A stretch of 64,000 nt of DNA, taken from assembly GCF_011043775.1 (NCBI RefSeq), contig NZ_JAAKXY010000001.1, positions 349,617 to 413,616 on the forward strand. The letters run 5' to 3'. The notes under the pieces are model-generated. The model was not told the DNA's origin. It did no database searches and worked only from the letters and a program-made list of their open reading frames with translations. The position numbers and the translations under genes were made by a program. The stretch's first letter is position 1. Every line of letters begins with the position of its first letter. Positions 1 through 9,373 of this stretch are shown piece by piece. This stretch comes from Natronolimnobius sp. AArcel1 (GTDB lineage: Archaea; Halobacteriota; Halobacteria; Halobacteriales; Natrialbaceae).

Positions 1-2
1 AC

Positions 3-731
3 CCGCACGGTCCGATCGTCGGCCCCGACGGCACCTACCACGTCTGCTGGGTCTGGCGCGATCACGGCGGTGCACAGACGAATCACGACCTCTGTTACGC
101 CCGCAGCCCCGATCTGCGCGAGTGGGAGACGAGCCAGGGCGAGCCACTCGAGGTGCCGATGGATAGCAACTCGAGCGACCTCGTCGACCCCGTCCCTCCC
201 TACGGCGGGATGATCAACAACAACACGAAAATCGGCTTCGACACGCAGAATCGAGTGATCATCAGCTACCACAAGTTCGACCACGAGGGCAACACGCAAC
301 TCTACAGCGCCCGCGCGGAGGCCGACGGCTGGACAATCTATCAGACGACCGACTGGGACTATCGCTGGGCGTTCGGCGGCGGTGGCACGATCCCCTTCGA
401 AATCGAGTTCGGCCCTGTCAAGCGCGAGGATGGCCGACTCGTCCAGACCTACGACCACGTCGAGTACGGCACCGGTAAGTGGGTGCTCGAGGAAGATGCC
501 CTCACGCCGCTCGAGTGGTTCTCACCGTGGCACACCTACCCAGACTCGCTCCGGACAGTCCGCAGCGACTACCCCGGCATGCAGGTCAATTGGGCTGCCG
601 ACAGTGGTGAGTCTCCCGGCGAGACGCAGTACGCGCTTCGCTGGGAGACGCTCGAGGCGAACCGCGATCGAGCCCGCGAGGACGAACCGCCGGCGACAAC
701 GCTGACGCTCCACGAGTTCGAATCCCACTAA
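3..731 (+). CDS. BNR_4-type beta-propeller polysaccharide-active protein (5' end cut by window)
   Basis: The reading frame is already open at base 3, so the N-terminus lies outside the window; about 242 residues are visible. The segment shows features of the BNR repeat-containing family (BNR_4): a PHGPIVGPDGTYHVCWVWR strand, a GGMINNNTKIGFDTQNRV strand and a late W-F-S-P-W-H-T-Y-P segment. Family members are seven-bladed propellers, and some related proteins are polysaccharide lyases acting on rhamnose/uronate polymers. No signal peptide can be judged because the start is missing. It lies next to the converging DUF2264 and GH78 genes, so a role on rhamnose-containing polysaccharide is likely, but the exact substrate and whether it is a lyase or a hydrolase cannot be read here. 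Confidence 0.8.
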   Translation, partial: PHGPIVGPDGTYHVCWVWRDHGGAQTNHDLCYARSPDLREWETSQGEPLEVPMDSNSSDLVDPVPPYGGMINNNTKIGFDTQNRVIISYHKFDHEGNTQLYSARAEADGWTIYQTTDWDYRWAFGGGGTIPFEIEFGPVKREDGRLVQTYDHVEYGTGKWVLEEDALTPLEWFSPWHTYPDSLRTVRSDYPGMQVNWAADSGESPGETQYALRWETLEANRDRAREDEPPATTLTLHEFESH

Positions 732-800
732 CGCCCTGTCAACAATTGCGCGAAACCGCATTTCGATCGCTTGCATCACCTCGTTTCTCCGCCTCTCCGC

Positions 801-2642
801 TTATCGATCACAACGAAGAGGTTCAGTTCCGTTCGAGTCGAGAATCGTGACAGGGTCCATCGCCTCGAGACGGGGTGGCTCCGCCCATTGATCGTCGCCG
901 TCGGGACTGGCCGCAGTCGCCACCGTCACCAGCCAGTGAACGCCGGGGCCGTGCTCGCCGACGAGCGTCGGGACGACCGTTCGCGGATGACAGACATTGG
1001 TGTTCGGCTCCTGTCTGATCGCCTCGCCTGCTCTGTCGCTGCGGAGATCTCGAACGCCACTCGAGCCGCCGGGCGTCCGGCACCACGCGCTCTCGTCGTC
1101 CGTTCGGTTCTCGTGGCGTGCTGGGCTGTCTGCCTCGCCTTTCGGGAGCGCGAAGCCACCTTCGGCGCTTTTGAGTGGGCGTTCGGTCTCGAGGCGATGC
1201 ACTCGGACGTGCCAGGGCGTTGCGGCTGCGAGCCACGTTTCAACGGATACATCGCCCCAGGGCGACCAGCGCGAGTAGAGAACGCCGCTTTCAACCACTG
1301 TCTCGTCGATCTCCTCTCGAATCCGATAGTTGCGGCCATCCTCACTCAGCGCGAGCGCACTATCGTGGCCTGCTCCCTCGAGGCCCGGCCGTCGGCCCCG
1401 CACGCCGAACCCGAACGCGCTCGAGTAGGCGAACTTTGTGTACTTCTCGCGGTATTGGGTCGACTGACCGGCGGCGAGTGCGTAGTGGTGATCCGCGCTC
1501 CGGTCGCGACAGATGAGGAGTTTGGGTTCGGGCTGGACGGTCTGTTCGGGTAATTTCGGCAATGGCTCCGGTTCGGCCTGCCAGAAGGGATGGCCTGCCT
1601 CGAGTGCGAGCGGGAGGAAGGCCTTGAGCGCCCAGTAGGGCGAACTCGGCGAGTTGTAGGGTTCGCTTATCTTGGTCGTCGGATAGCGGTAGCCAACCGA
1701 GAGGACGCCGCCGTCAGTAAACATTGGCTGGTCGGCCCACCACTGCAGATTGCGCAGCCACAGGCCTTTGAGTTCGCCCCAGGGAAGCGCCTCGCAGTCG
1801 GCGAATGCGAGCGCGCCCCAGAACGCCGACTGAGCGAACCGGTAGGTTAGGCTGCGCCCGTAGGGAAGGCCCGCCCCGTCCTCGCGGAACCAGTGGCGAA
1901 ACTGCGGTACAAAGTCGGTTGCGCGCTCGCGGAATCGCTCGGCTCGGTCACTGTCGCGGTCGTCCGCCAGCGTCGCGTAAATAAGCCCGTAGGTGTGCAT
2001 CGCCCACGGAATGTAGTAATCGCGCGCACTCTCTGCTGGCGGCCCATCGGCGTACCAGCCGTCCTCGGTGGCAAAGGACTCGAGTCGGTCGAGCGTTGCT
2101 CGAGACAGCTCGCGGTCGTACGCCTCACCGACGTTCTCGAGGCCAAGGTGGACCAGCACGCGAAAGAACAACCAGTTGCAGTCGTGCAGGTCCGCATCAT
2201 CAATTTGCTGGAGATACGTCGCGACTCGCTCCTGGGTCGCTGGCTCGAGTGGCTCCCAGATCCGCTCGGGTGCAACTGCGAGTGCAAATCCGATTGCCGC
2301 TGTCTCGACGTGTTTTTGTGAATAGTCATCCGCAGGACCCCAGTACTCCGGATGGTCGGGATTCGTCCCGTTTCGGAGTCCCGCTCGAAACCAGTCCCAG
2401 CCATCGTACTCGTCCTCGCTGGTCGTACTCGAGGACCCTGCGGCGAGTGGAGCAAGCCCCCACAACGGCCGTGCAAAGCCCTCGAGGTCGGCCGAAATGT
2501 CTGGAAACCAGGCTCCCGCTGCGCTCGGTTTCAGGCGGGCTCCGCCGGGGCTACGATGGGCCTCGAGCGGATCGACCAGTTGGCTGACTGCACGCGCGAT
2601 ATCCTCGCGGGTTTGCAGTGGATTGTCAGCGAACGCGTTCAT
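801..2642 (-). CDS. DUF2264 domain-containing protein
   Basis: 613 residues. The first about 370 residues match the DUF2264 family (PLEAHRSPGGARLKPSAAGAW, then repeated W/F-rich helical segments such as HDCNWLFFRVLVHLGLE and DGWYADGPPAESARDYYIPWAMH), an alpha/alpha-toroid related to heparinase-like and unsaturated-glucuronyl enzymes; the rest is beta-rich. No signal peptide is visible, so it is probably cytoplasmic. Its ATG overlaps the stop of the upstream GH78 gene by 4 bases, so the two are translationally coupled and form an operon read GH78 to DUF2264. DUF2264 genes recur in pectin/rhamnogalacturonan utilisation loci. The reaction is not established, and an action on rhamnosyl-uronate oligomers is inference. 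Confidence 0.85.
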   Translation of the reverse strand: MNAFADNPLQTREDIARAVSQLVDPLEAHRSPGGARLKPSAAGAWFPDISADLEGFARPLWGLAPLAAGSSSTTSEDEYDGWDWFRAGLRNGTNPDHPEYWGPADDYSQKHVETAAIGFALAVAPERIWEPLEPATQERVATYLQQIDDADLHDCNWLFFRVLVHLGLENVGEAYDRELSRATLDRLESFATEDGWYADGPPAESARDYYIPWAMHTYGLIYATLADDRDSDRAERFRERATDFVPQFRHWFREDGAGLPYGRSLTYRFAQSAFWGALAFADCEALPWGELKGLWLRNLQWWADQPMFTDGGVLSVGYRYPTTKISEPYNSPSSPYWALKAFLPLALEAGHPFWQAEPEPLPKLPEQTVQPEPKLLICRDRSADHHYALAAGQSTQYREKYTKFAYSSAFGFGVRGRRPGLEGAGHDSALALSEDGRNYRIREEIDETVVESGVLYSRWSPWGDVSVETWLAAATPWHVRVHRLETERPLKSAEGGFALPKGEADSPARHENRTDDESAWCRTPGGSSGVRDLRSDRAGEAIRQEPNTNVCHPRTVVPTLVGEHGPGVHWLVTVATAASPDGDDQWAEPPRLEAMDPVTILDSNGTEPLRCDR

Positions 2643-5413
2643 AGTGGCTGCTCTCGAGAACGTGAATTGCGTGTTGTGCTGTCACACTCGAGTGTGAGCC
2701 GATACGTCCCCGAGCAGATTCCGACAGACACTCCCTCATCGAATCGAACGGCAGCAACGCCCTCGAGGTCAGCGGTCGCTGCCGTGTCGTCGTCAGAGAT
2801 GGCCGTTCCGTTCACTGTCACGGCATCGCCAGCGACCGGCAGCGTCACGGTCGCTGTCGCGTTCCATGGCACCGTCACCTCGAGGTCGAACGCCTCACCC
2901 TCGCGGCTCCAGTCGACGGCGACGGTGCCGCGTTCCGTCGGGACGGTTCCGCTGGCAGACTCGAGGCCCGACTCCGGCGGCTGGATCTCGAGGTGCGAGC
3001 CTTCGCGGCCCACGAGGCGAACGCCAAGCAACGCACGCTGGATGCTGACGAGTACGGGCGCGCCCATTGCGTGGGATTCGCTGCGATTGCGCCGCTCGCT
3101 GGTCGGCAACTCGGGGTCGCGACAGTGCCACGTTTCCCAGGTGAACGTCCCATCCTGTGCAAGGATGTTCGCCCAGCCGTCGTCCTCGGAGTTCGTGATG
3201 AGGTCGACCAACGCGTCGACCCGGCCACTTGTCTCGAGTGCGCGACAGAGCCATGGGACCATCATCGGCCCCATGCGCATTCCCATGTCGGCGATGTGGT
3301 CGGCAACGCTCTCTTCTGCATACGCAGGGACAATCCCAGCCGCGAGCGCGAACGCGTTGGCGTGCTGAGAGTGGTGGTCGCTTGCCGACTCGGCATTGCA
3401 GCCGTCGACGAACAGTCCGCCGTCGAAAAGATGGTCTCGAATCGCGGCCTCGAGTGCGTCCTGGCGCTCTCGATAGGCCTCGATCTCTTCTGGAGGTCGC
3501 TCGAGCGCCTCGGCGATAGCTGCGGCTTTCGCGAACGCGTTCGCGCCGAGGATGTTGACAGTCGTCCGAGCGAGCCAATCGCGGTCATAACCGTAGCGCA
3601 TCTCCGGTGGCCAGTCGACGATACCCTCCTCGTAGGGGCCGCCAACACCGCCCGAGAGGTTCGTGATGAGTCCAGTCTCCTCGTCGACGTGGTCTGTAAT
3701 GTACTCTATCACGGCCTCGACGACAGGGTAGGCCGTCTCGAGAATCGCGTCGTCGCCCGAGTCGCGGTAGTACTGCCAGACCCACTCGGGGAATGCTTCG
3801 GTGAAATCGGGGATGTCGCGCTTGCCGTCGCCGTTCGGGTAGACCGCGTTCAGCCTGCCCTCCTCCTCCCAATAGCGATAGTGTGAGCGGACGAATTCCT
3901 GTATTGCCTGTCGACTCATCGCGCGTTCGCCAAACGCGCGTCTCGAGACCGCAGAAATATTTAGTGCGTCCATGAGGAACTGGCCCTTCTCGCGGGTCGG
4001 CGTGTCGATGAACTGCTCTTGGGTACCGTACAGCGCCGAATGCCGAGCGAGTTCGAACACCGCGTCGACCGTCTCGTTTGACGACTCGAACGTGCCCGCG
4101 TGCGTGCCTGGGACGTCATTGTGTAACCCGCGGAGACAGACCTGCTCGAGACCGATGTCCTCGCCGGGAGCCTCGATCTGCAGGTAGCGCACGCCCAGAT
4201 AGTTGAACGGCTGGAACGTACACGCGCCGTCGCGCTGGATATACTCGTAGCCCATATCAGTCCACTGGGCTCCGTCGTTTTCGTGGACTGTGCCGTCCTC
4301 GCGTCGGAGATACGCCGCCCGAATCTCGACGCGGTGGCCCGCGGTTCCCTCGGCGAACTCGATGGTTGGCAATCCAGTGTAGACTTTCCCGAAGTCGACG
4401 ACGTAGGTGTCGTCATCGACCTGTTCAATCGACTCTGGCTCGAGCCGCCGGTCGACGACCGCCCGGTTCTGTGCGATGAGTCGCTCCCAGGGCTCGGTGG
4501 GGTGGTCGCCGATGACGCCAGCCGCCTCCCAGTTGGCGTCGTCGAAGCCGGGTTCATCCCAGCCGATGGGGACCTCGCGGCCGTCGATAATCTCGAGTGT
4601 CTCGCCGATTTCGTCGTTTCGAAGCGGCGCGTCCTCGTCCCACTCGGCCTCGCGAAGCCGCCACTCCTCGTCCGTGCTGATCGTTCGCTCGCTGCCGTCG
4701 GCGAGTTCGATCTCGAGTTGGCAGATAACTCCCGGTTCGGCAGTTGGGCGACCCTGTCCCTCGCCGTGCCATGTAACGAGCGCGCCAAGAGCGTTTGTGC
4801 CCGCCTCGAGCATCTCGGTGAGGTCGACGGTCTTGTAATAGTGATAGTCGGGATAGGAAAATGACTGCCCGCGGTCGACGCGCTCGCCGTTGACCGAGAG
4901 TTCGTACTGATGGCAGGCAGCGACGTAGGCGCGCGCTCGTTCGATTTCGACATCCTCGGGAAGGTCGAACTCGCGGCGGGCGTACGTGAACTGCCCGCGG
5001 TCGAACTCTGCGACGGTGTCGGCCTCGAGTTCCTCGGCGCGGCGAATCCAGTTCGCCTCCCAGTCGCCATCCTTGAGCAGCCCCATGCCCCACATCGCAG
5101 GTTCGCTCCAGTCACTCGCCTCTTCACCGTCCCAGACCCGAACCGCCCAGTAGTAGTCCGTATCGGCCTCGAGCGGCGGGCCATCGTAGGTGACCGACGG
5201 CCGGGAGCTTTCGCGTCTGCCCGTATCCCAGACTTCGGCGTCGTCGACGGTTACTCGATCCGGACTCGAGGCGACGAGCACGCGATAGGCCGTCTGTTGT
5301 GCTCCGCGCCGGTCGGTGTCAACGCGCCAGCGCAGGGTCGGCGTTCGCTCGTCGATGCCGAGCGGGTTCCGGACGTACTCGGTTCTACACTCCGTTGGGT
5401 GCATCCGCGTCAT
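2639..5413 (-). CDS. Alpha-L-rhamnosidase, glycoside hydrolase family 78
   Basis: Hydrolyses terminal alpha-L-rhamnose from rhamnogalacturonan or related oligosaccharides. About 924 residues from the ATG at 5413 (a second ATG at 5404 is equally possible); longer upstream in-frame ATGs would run into the divergent GH28 gene. Visible domains: N-terminal fibronectin-like module (TPTLRWRVDTDRRGAQQTAY, VRVWDGEEASDWSEP), rhamnosidase N-terminal beta-sandwich (FDLPEDVEIERARAYVAACH, YPDYHYYKTVDLTEML), the (alpha/alpha)6 catalytic barrel with the family DTPTREKGQFLMDA segment, and a C-terminal beta domain with the GCNAES-to-HAMGAP region before it. No signal peptide, so intracellular. It overlaps the downstream DUF2264 start by 4 bases. 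Confidence 0.93.
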   Translation of the reverse strand: MTRMHPTECRTEYVRNPLGIDERTPTLRWRVDTDRRGAQQTAYRVLVASSPDRVTVDDAEVWDTGRRESSRPSVTYDGPPLEADTDYYWAVRVWDGEEASDWSEPAMWGMGLLKDGDWEANWIRRAEELEADTVAEFDRGQFTYARREFDLPEDVEIERARAYVAACHQYELSVNGERVDRGQSFSYPDYHYYKTVDLTEMLEAGTNALGALVTWHGEGQGRPTAEPGVICQLEIELADGSERTISTDEEWRLREAEWDEDAPLRNDEIGETLEIIDGREVPIGWDEPGFDDANWEAAGVIGDHPTEPWERLIAQNRAVVDRRLEPESIEQVDDDTYVVDFGKVYTGLPTIEFAEGTAGHRVEIRAAYLRREDGTVHENDGAQWTDMGYEYIQRDGACTFQPFNYLGVRYLQIEAPGEDIGLEQVCLRGLHNDVPGTHAGTFESSNETVDAVFELARHSALYGTQEQFIDTPTREKGQFLMDALNISAVSRRAFGERAMSRQAIQEFVRSHYRYWEEEGRLNAVYPNGDGKRDIPDFTEAFPEWVWQYYRDSGDDAILETAYPVVEAVIEYITDHVDEETGLITNLSGGVGGPYEEGIVDWPPEMRYGYDRDWLARTTVNILGANAFAKAAAIAEALERPPEEIEAYRERQDALEAAIRDHLFDGGLFVDGCNAESASDHHSQHANAFALAAGIVPAYAEESVADHIADMGMRMGPMMVPWLCRALETSGRVDALVDLITNSEDDGWANILAQDGTFTWETWHCRDPELPTSERRNRSESHAMGAPVLVSIQRALLGVRLVGREGSHLEIQPPESGLESASGTVPTERGTVAVDWSREGEAFDLEVTVPWNATATVTLPVAGDAVTVNGTAISDDDTAATADLEGVAAVRFDEGVSVGICSGTYRLTLECDSTTRNSRSREQPL

Positions 5414-5516
5414 CTGGTATGGGGTTGTGAGCCAACCAAGTAATAGGTGCCGGGATTGTCGACTCGCAGCCGCCTCGCCACAAACCATTAAGCGAGAGCG
5501 CGCGAGACCAATTCGC
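5414..5516. promoter_or_regulatory. Divergent promoter region between GH78 and GH28 genes
   Basis: About 100 bases separate the ATG of the GH78/DUF2264 operon (minus) from the ATG of the GH28 gene (plus). The short AT-richer stretch CAAACCATTAAG at about 5480-5491 sits 25-35 bases before the GH28 ATG and could be its TATA region. I see no clear palindromic operator. A shared intergenic region suggests the two units can be controlled together. Confidence 0.4.
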
Positions 5517-7133
5517 ATGAATAACCGACGAGCACGCGTTTCGATTGACGACTATCTCGAGTCCGATGCGGAGCTGGCGACTGATGCGGTCCAGACAGCC
5601 ATCGACACCTGCGCAGATGCGGGCGGCGGCACTGTTGTCGTCCCCAGCGGCGAGTACGAAATTGGGACGATTGACCTTCGAAGCGATATCACGCTCTCGC
5701 TCGAGCCCGGGGCAACGGTGTATGCGGCCCGCGATCGTGACGCCTACGCGGGCGAGTACGGGCCTGACGGCGAGCGCCCGTTCATCCGCGGCGACGGCGT
5801 CGAAAACGTCACGATCACGGGCAGAGGGACGGTCGACGGTCGAGGGACCTGGTTTCATGAGATGGATGAGCCACTGCGGGGCCACTCAGGCGAGAGCGAC
5901 GGCCACCCGCTGATCTCGAACGCACCCCATGAGGCCCGACAGGGCGAGGACTACCTCGATCCCGAACGCGGCACGGATGAATGGCCCCGCGCCAAGTCCG
6001 ACTTTCGCCCAGGGCCGATGTTCTTCTTCGAGGACGCGACTAACGTCCGCCTCGAGACCGTAAGCCTCCGAGATATGCCTGGCTGGACGATTAGCCTCCA
6101 CGACTGTAAGGAGGCGGATATCCACGGGTTGGACATCGACAACCACATGCAGATTCCGAACTGCGACGGCATCTCGATTATGGACTCACGGAACGTCCAC
6201 GTCTCGGACTGTTCGATCCGCTCGTGTGATGACTCGATCACCATCGGATCGCGGCCGGACGGCGAAGGGCCAACGGCTGGCATTACGGTCATGAACTGCA
6301 CGCTTTCCTCGGCTGCCTGTGCGATCAAATTCGGCTCGGAGACCCATGGCCCGATTCGGGACTGCCTCTTCGAGAACTGCGTGATTCGAGCCTCGAATCG
6401 CGGTCTCGGCATCCAGCACCGTGATTCGGGCGACCTCGAGAACGTGCTCTTTTCGAATATCGTCCTCGAGACAGGGTTGCTCCCCGGGCCGTGGTGGGGG
6501 AAAGCCGAACCGATCTACGTGACCTCGGTCCCGCGCGACGAGGAAACTGATCTGGGGCGTGTACGCAACATCCGCTTTTCGAACATTGTTGCCCGAAGCG
6601 AAAACGGTGCGCTCGTCTACGCACATGACGAGGCCGACGTGGCGAACGTCACGCTCGAGAACGTCCGCCTCGAGATTTCGGACAGTCCACACGCCGATCG
6701 CGTCGGCGGCAATATCGACCTCCAGCCGACAGCGGTACAAGCGCCGATTGCCGAACGCGACATCGCTGGCATCGACTGTGGGGGCGTGGCTGAGCTAACT
6801 CTGCGTGAGATCGACCTCGAGTGGGGAGCCGAACTGCCCGACTACTACGCAAACGGGCTCCGGTGTACCGACGTTTCAGGCCTCGAGATCGATGGCTTCG
6901 CCGGGCGGCAGGCCCACATTGAGACGGACACAGCGGCAATTGCACTCGAGGGCGTTCAGCAGGTGTCGATCAGGAACTCACGGGCGACAGCCGGAACCGA
7001 GACGTTCTGCTCGCTCGTCGAGACGGCTGACGAACGGCTATTTGCGGGCAACGATCTTGCTGTAGCCGAGACTGTAATCGACGACGAGGCACACGACTTT
7101 ACCGAGCACGGGAACGTTCGACCAGTTTCGTGA
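5517..7133 (+). CDS. Glycoside hydrolase family 28 (polygalacturonase/rhamnogalacturonase-like)
   Basis: 538 residues from the ATG at 5517; in-frame ATGs further upstream lie inside the divergent GH78 gene and are unlikely. A right-handed parallel beta-helix with GH28 active-site elements: Asn-Cys-Asp (D217) in PNCDGIS, the Asp pair D238/D239 in SCDDSITIG, and His277 in FGSETHG. The N-terminus has the usual DAVQTAIDTCADAGGGTVVV segment. No signal peptide, so it probably acts inside the cell on imported galacturonate oligomers rather than on polymer. Members of this family act as exo-polygalacturonases, rhamnogalacturonases or unsaturated RG hydrolases; the divergent GH78 favours an RG-type substrate, but this is inference. 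Confidence 0.9.
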   Translation: MNNRRARVSIDDYLESDAELATDAVQTAIDTCADAGGGTVVVPSGEYEIGTIDLRSDITLSLEPGATVYAARDRDAYAGEYGPDGERPFIRGDGVENVTITGRGTVDGRGTWFHEMDEPLRGHSGESDGHPLISNAPHEARQGEDYLDPERGTDEWPRAKSDFRPGPMFFFEDATNVRLETVSLRDMPGWTISLHDCKEADIHGLDIDNHMQIPNCDGISIMDSRNVHVSDCSIRSCDDSITIGSRPDGEGPTAGITVMNCTLSSAACAIKFGSETHGPIRDCLFENCVIRASNRGLGIQHRDSGDLENVLFSNIVLETGLLPGPWWGKAEPIYVTSVPRDEETDLGRVRNIRFSNIVARSENGALVYAHDEADVANVTLENVRLEISDSPHADRVGGNIDLQPTAVQAPIAERDIAGIDCGGVAELTLREIDLEWGAELPDYYANGLRCTDVSGLEIDGFAGRQAHIETDTAAIALEGVQQVSIRNSRATAGTETFCSLVETADERLFAGNDLAVAETVIDDEAHDFTEHGNVRPVS

Positions 7134-7322
7134 TCGGGTAGTTGGTCCGCAGTATCACGTGTCAGTGAGACCGCCATCACGGTTGTGTCCCACCCGCAAT
7201 AACTCATACACCAACCACAGACTCTCTCTTTGCTCTCGTCAGATATCGCGTCGGGCTCGAACTCCGAAGCGTGATCTGCACAGCCGATCAAGAACATAAG
7301 CAAAGAGAACAGTTAATAGCAT

Positions 7323-7337
7323 AAACTATTTATAAAA
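7323..7337 (+). promoter_or_regulatory. BRE/TATA promoter of solute-binding protein gene
   Basis: AAACTATTTATAAAA, with TTTATAAA at 7329-7336. The TATA centre is 26 bases before the ATG at 7358 but directly abuts the ATG at 7340, so transcription would begin near 7358 and the 7340 ATG would not be in the mRNA. It shares the core AACTATT(T/A)TA with the promoters at 19951, 41860 and 55514. Confidence 0.65.
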
Positions 7338-7357
7338 TAATGATGAATGAGTGGTTG

Positions 7358-9232
7358 ATGGTAGCAGATAACAATGGGAATGGTGACTGGCTAACCCGTC
7401 GAATGGCTCTCAAAAGTGGAGCCATTGGGGGTGCAGCGATGCTCGCAGGGTGTATGGGTGGTGGTGACGATGGGAACGGAAACGGTGATGGCGGTCCGTC
7501 TGGCGAACTCGTTCAGGAGCGAGTTGAGAAGTCCTTTACCAAGTCGCTCCACCGGGGAACCTACGGGATGGACAACGCGTCGTGGAATCCGTTCGATCCG
7601 TCGAACGAGATGGCAGATTTCGATCCACCGGGGTTAATTTACGATCCCCCACTCGTCCACTATCAGAGCCACGATACGTTCCAGGGTGTTATTGCGAATA
7701 ATTGGGAAGACGAGGATGATTCCATCCTAGTCGAGCTCAACGACAACTGGACGTGGCACGATGGCGATTCGGTAACAGTCCATGACTGGATAACAGATCT
7801 CGACATCTGGTTTGCAATCTCGGAGATTACATCACCAGACGATAATCCGAGTACGTACATCGGCGACTACGAAGCAGTGGATGACTATACGATTCGATTC
7901 CACCTCCGGGATGACTTTACAATGGAATCCGTGCTGATCAACGAGATTGCAAACGGACCTCTGATCATCAAAGAGGACGTTGGCTCGCCCTCGTTCGGCG
8001 AGTGGCGCGACGACCTCGTTGATGTTGACCCCGAAAGCGATGAGGCGACCGAACTGGTCTCTGACTTTCAGGAGTGGTCACCAGAAATCGACGAGGTTGT
8101 CGGGAACGGCCCGTTTGAGCTAGTAGAAGTGACGGATACGTCCTTTGTCACAGAAGTGTACGACGACCACCCGAACGCGGACAACATCTACTTCGAGGAG
8201 TACGTTATCGAACACCACGAAGATCAGGTGCTCGCGTTCATGGAGGGAGCAGTCGACGCAATTGGGTTGAACCTCCCTGACTCCCCAGACGTCATGGAGC
8301 AACTGCCAGACCACCACGAAATCAATCGCGATTTCGACCACCTCTGGTCGATCCTCTTTAACTTCGGCGACTACAGCTGGTCCGACTCGCCGGCCAGCGA
8401 TCCGACGAACCAGCCGATTACGGCCGACGAAAACGTTCGGAAAGCCATCGCCTACGCACTTGATCGCGACCAAATCGCAACGTCAGTCCCGTCGGAGTAC
8501 GAACTGTACGAACTGCCACCAACGTTCCTCAACCAGACCGCAGTCGATGAGGGACTCGTCGATATCGACGGTTACGACAACTACGATACCGACCTCGAGC
8601 GAGCAACGGAGCTGATGGAAGAAGCTGGCTACGAGTTAGACGACGACATGTGGTACGACGAGGACGGCGAGCCAGCCGAACTCGAGTTGCTTGCCCAGTC
8701 GGGGACCAGCGTGCAGGTTGACGCCCTCGACTCCGTGCAGTACCAGCTCAACGAGTTTGGTTTCGATGCAAATCTCAACGCAGTTGATGAGGCGACGTAC
8801 GGTGAGAGTCGCTTCAACGGTGATCACGACCTTCTCTTTGATAACCATCCCGTGTTCTCGATCATGGGCATGACGTTCGTTGACTTCGTCTGGGACTGGT
8901 TCAGCCAACTGAATCATATCGACTACGGAGACGAGGAGTGGGAGGTTTCGGACGAAATCGGCAACCCCGATGCCAGTGGCACAATGTCCATCAACGTTCT
9001 GGACGAAATCGAACAACTTCATCTCACTGGCGACGACGAATACGTACAGCGCCTGACCTGGTGGTACAACCAGGCGCTACCGATGTACGGGATCGTCATC
9101 GCGGGTGACTACGGTGCGATTCAGGCAGACGAATGGCACGTCGATGGTCCTGACGAACTGCTCGATAACCGTGTCGCTGAATTCAACCTAACGAAGATTC
9201 CAGACGGCGAACTGATCCCGTACAAAGAGTAA
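7358..9232 (+). CDS. ABC transporter solute-binding lipoprotein, family 5 (Dpp/Opp type), orphan copy
   Basis: Extracellular binding protein for an oligopeptide-type ABC importer, 624 residues from the ATG at 7358. This start is chosen because the TATA element at 7329-7336 places the mRNA 5' end there; the ATG at 7340 would be upstream of it. Twin-arginine signal LTRRMALKSG, hydrophobic stretch, then lipobox LAGC with the lipid-anchored Cys, followed by a Gly/Asp/Asn linker. Closely similar over its whole length to the binding protein at 29026-30891 (both have TKSLHRGTYGMDNASWNP and the C-terminal RVAEFNLTKIPD). No permease or ATPase adjoins it, so it probably feeds the transporter at 24542-28944. 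In haloarchaea this class often imports oligosaccharides rather than peptides, which fits the setting. Confidence 0.9.
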   Translation: MVADNNGNGDWLTRRMALKSGAIGGAAMLAGCMGGGDDGNGNGDGGPSGELVQERVEKSFTKSLHRGTYGMDNASWNPFDPSNEMADFDPPGLIYDPPLVHYQSHDTFQGVIANNWEDEDDSILVELNDNWTWHDGDSVTVHDWITDLDIWFAISEITSPDDNPSTYIGDYEAVDDYTIRFHLRDDFTMESVLINEIANGPLIIKEDVGSPSFGEWRDDLVDVDPESDEATELVSDFQEWSPEIDEVVGNGPFELVEVTDTSFVTEVYDDHPNADNIYFEEYVIEHHEDQVLAFMEGAVDAIGLNLPDSPDVMEQLPDHHEINRDFDHLWSILFNFGDYSWSDSPASDPTNQPITADENVRKAIAYALDRDQIATSVPSEYELYELPPTFLNQTAVDEGLVDIDGYDNYDTDLERATELMEEAGYELDDDMWYDEDGEPAELELLAQSGTSVQVDALDSVQYQLNEFGFDANLNAVDEATYGESRFNGDHDLLFDNHPVFSIMGMTFVDFVWDWFSQLNHIDYGDEEWEVSDEIGNPDASGTMSINVLDEIEQLHLTGDDEYVQRLTWWYNQALPMYGIVIAGDYGAIQADEWHVDGPDELLDNRVAEFNLTKIPDGELIPYKE

Positions 9233-9344
9233 TTTACTTGTCGTCCCCGATTTTTGCACTCTGTCGGCCCGAAAAACTCGACGCCACCGCATCGTGTGTA
9301 TCAGCGATAGCCACTGTAGACATCTTTCAGCGATAATCATTAGC

Positions 9345-9352
9345 TATAAATA
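9345..9352 (+). promoter_or_regulatory. TATA element of beta-helix protein gene
   Basis: TATAAATA centred about 26 bases before the ATG at 9374, the spacing expected for a leaderless haloarchaeal transcript. It supports the chosen start. Confidence 0.65.
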
Positions 9353-9373
9353 GAGCTTCGTGGATGCACGACT

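Noticed and set aside
7340-7357. Earlier ATG for the orphan binding protein
   Set aside because: It abuts the TATA box and would lie upstream of the transcript start; the ATG at 7358 fits.
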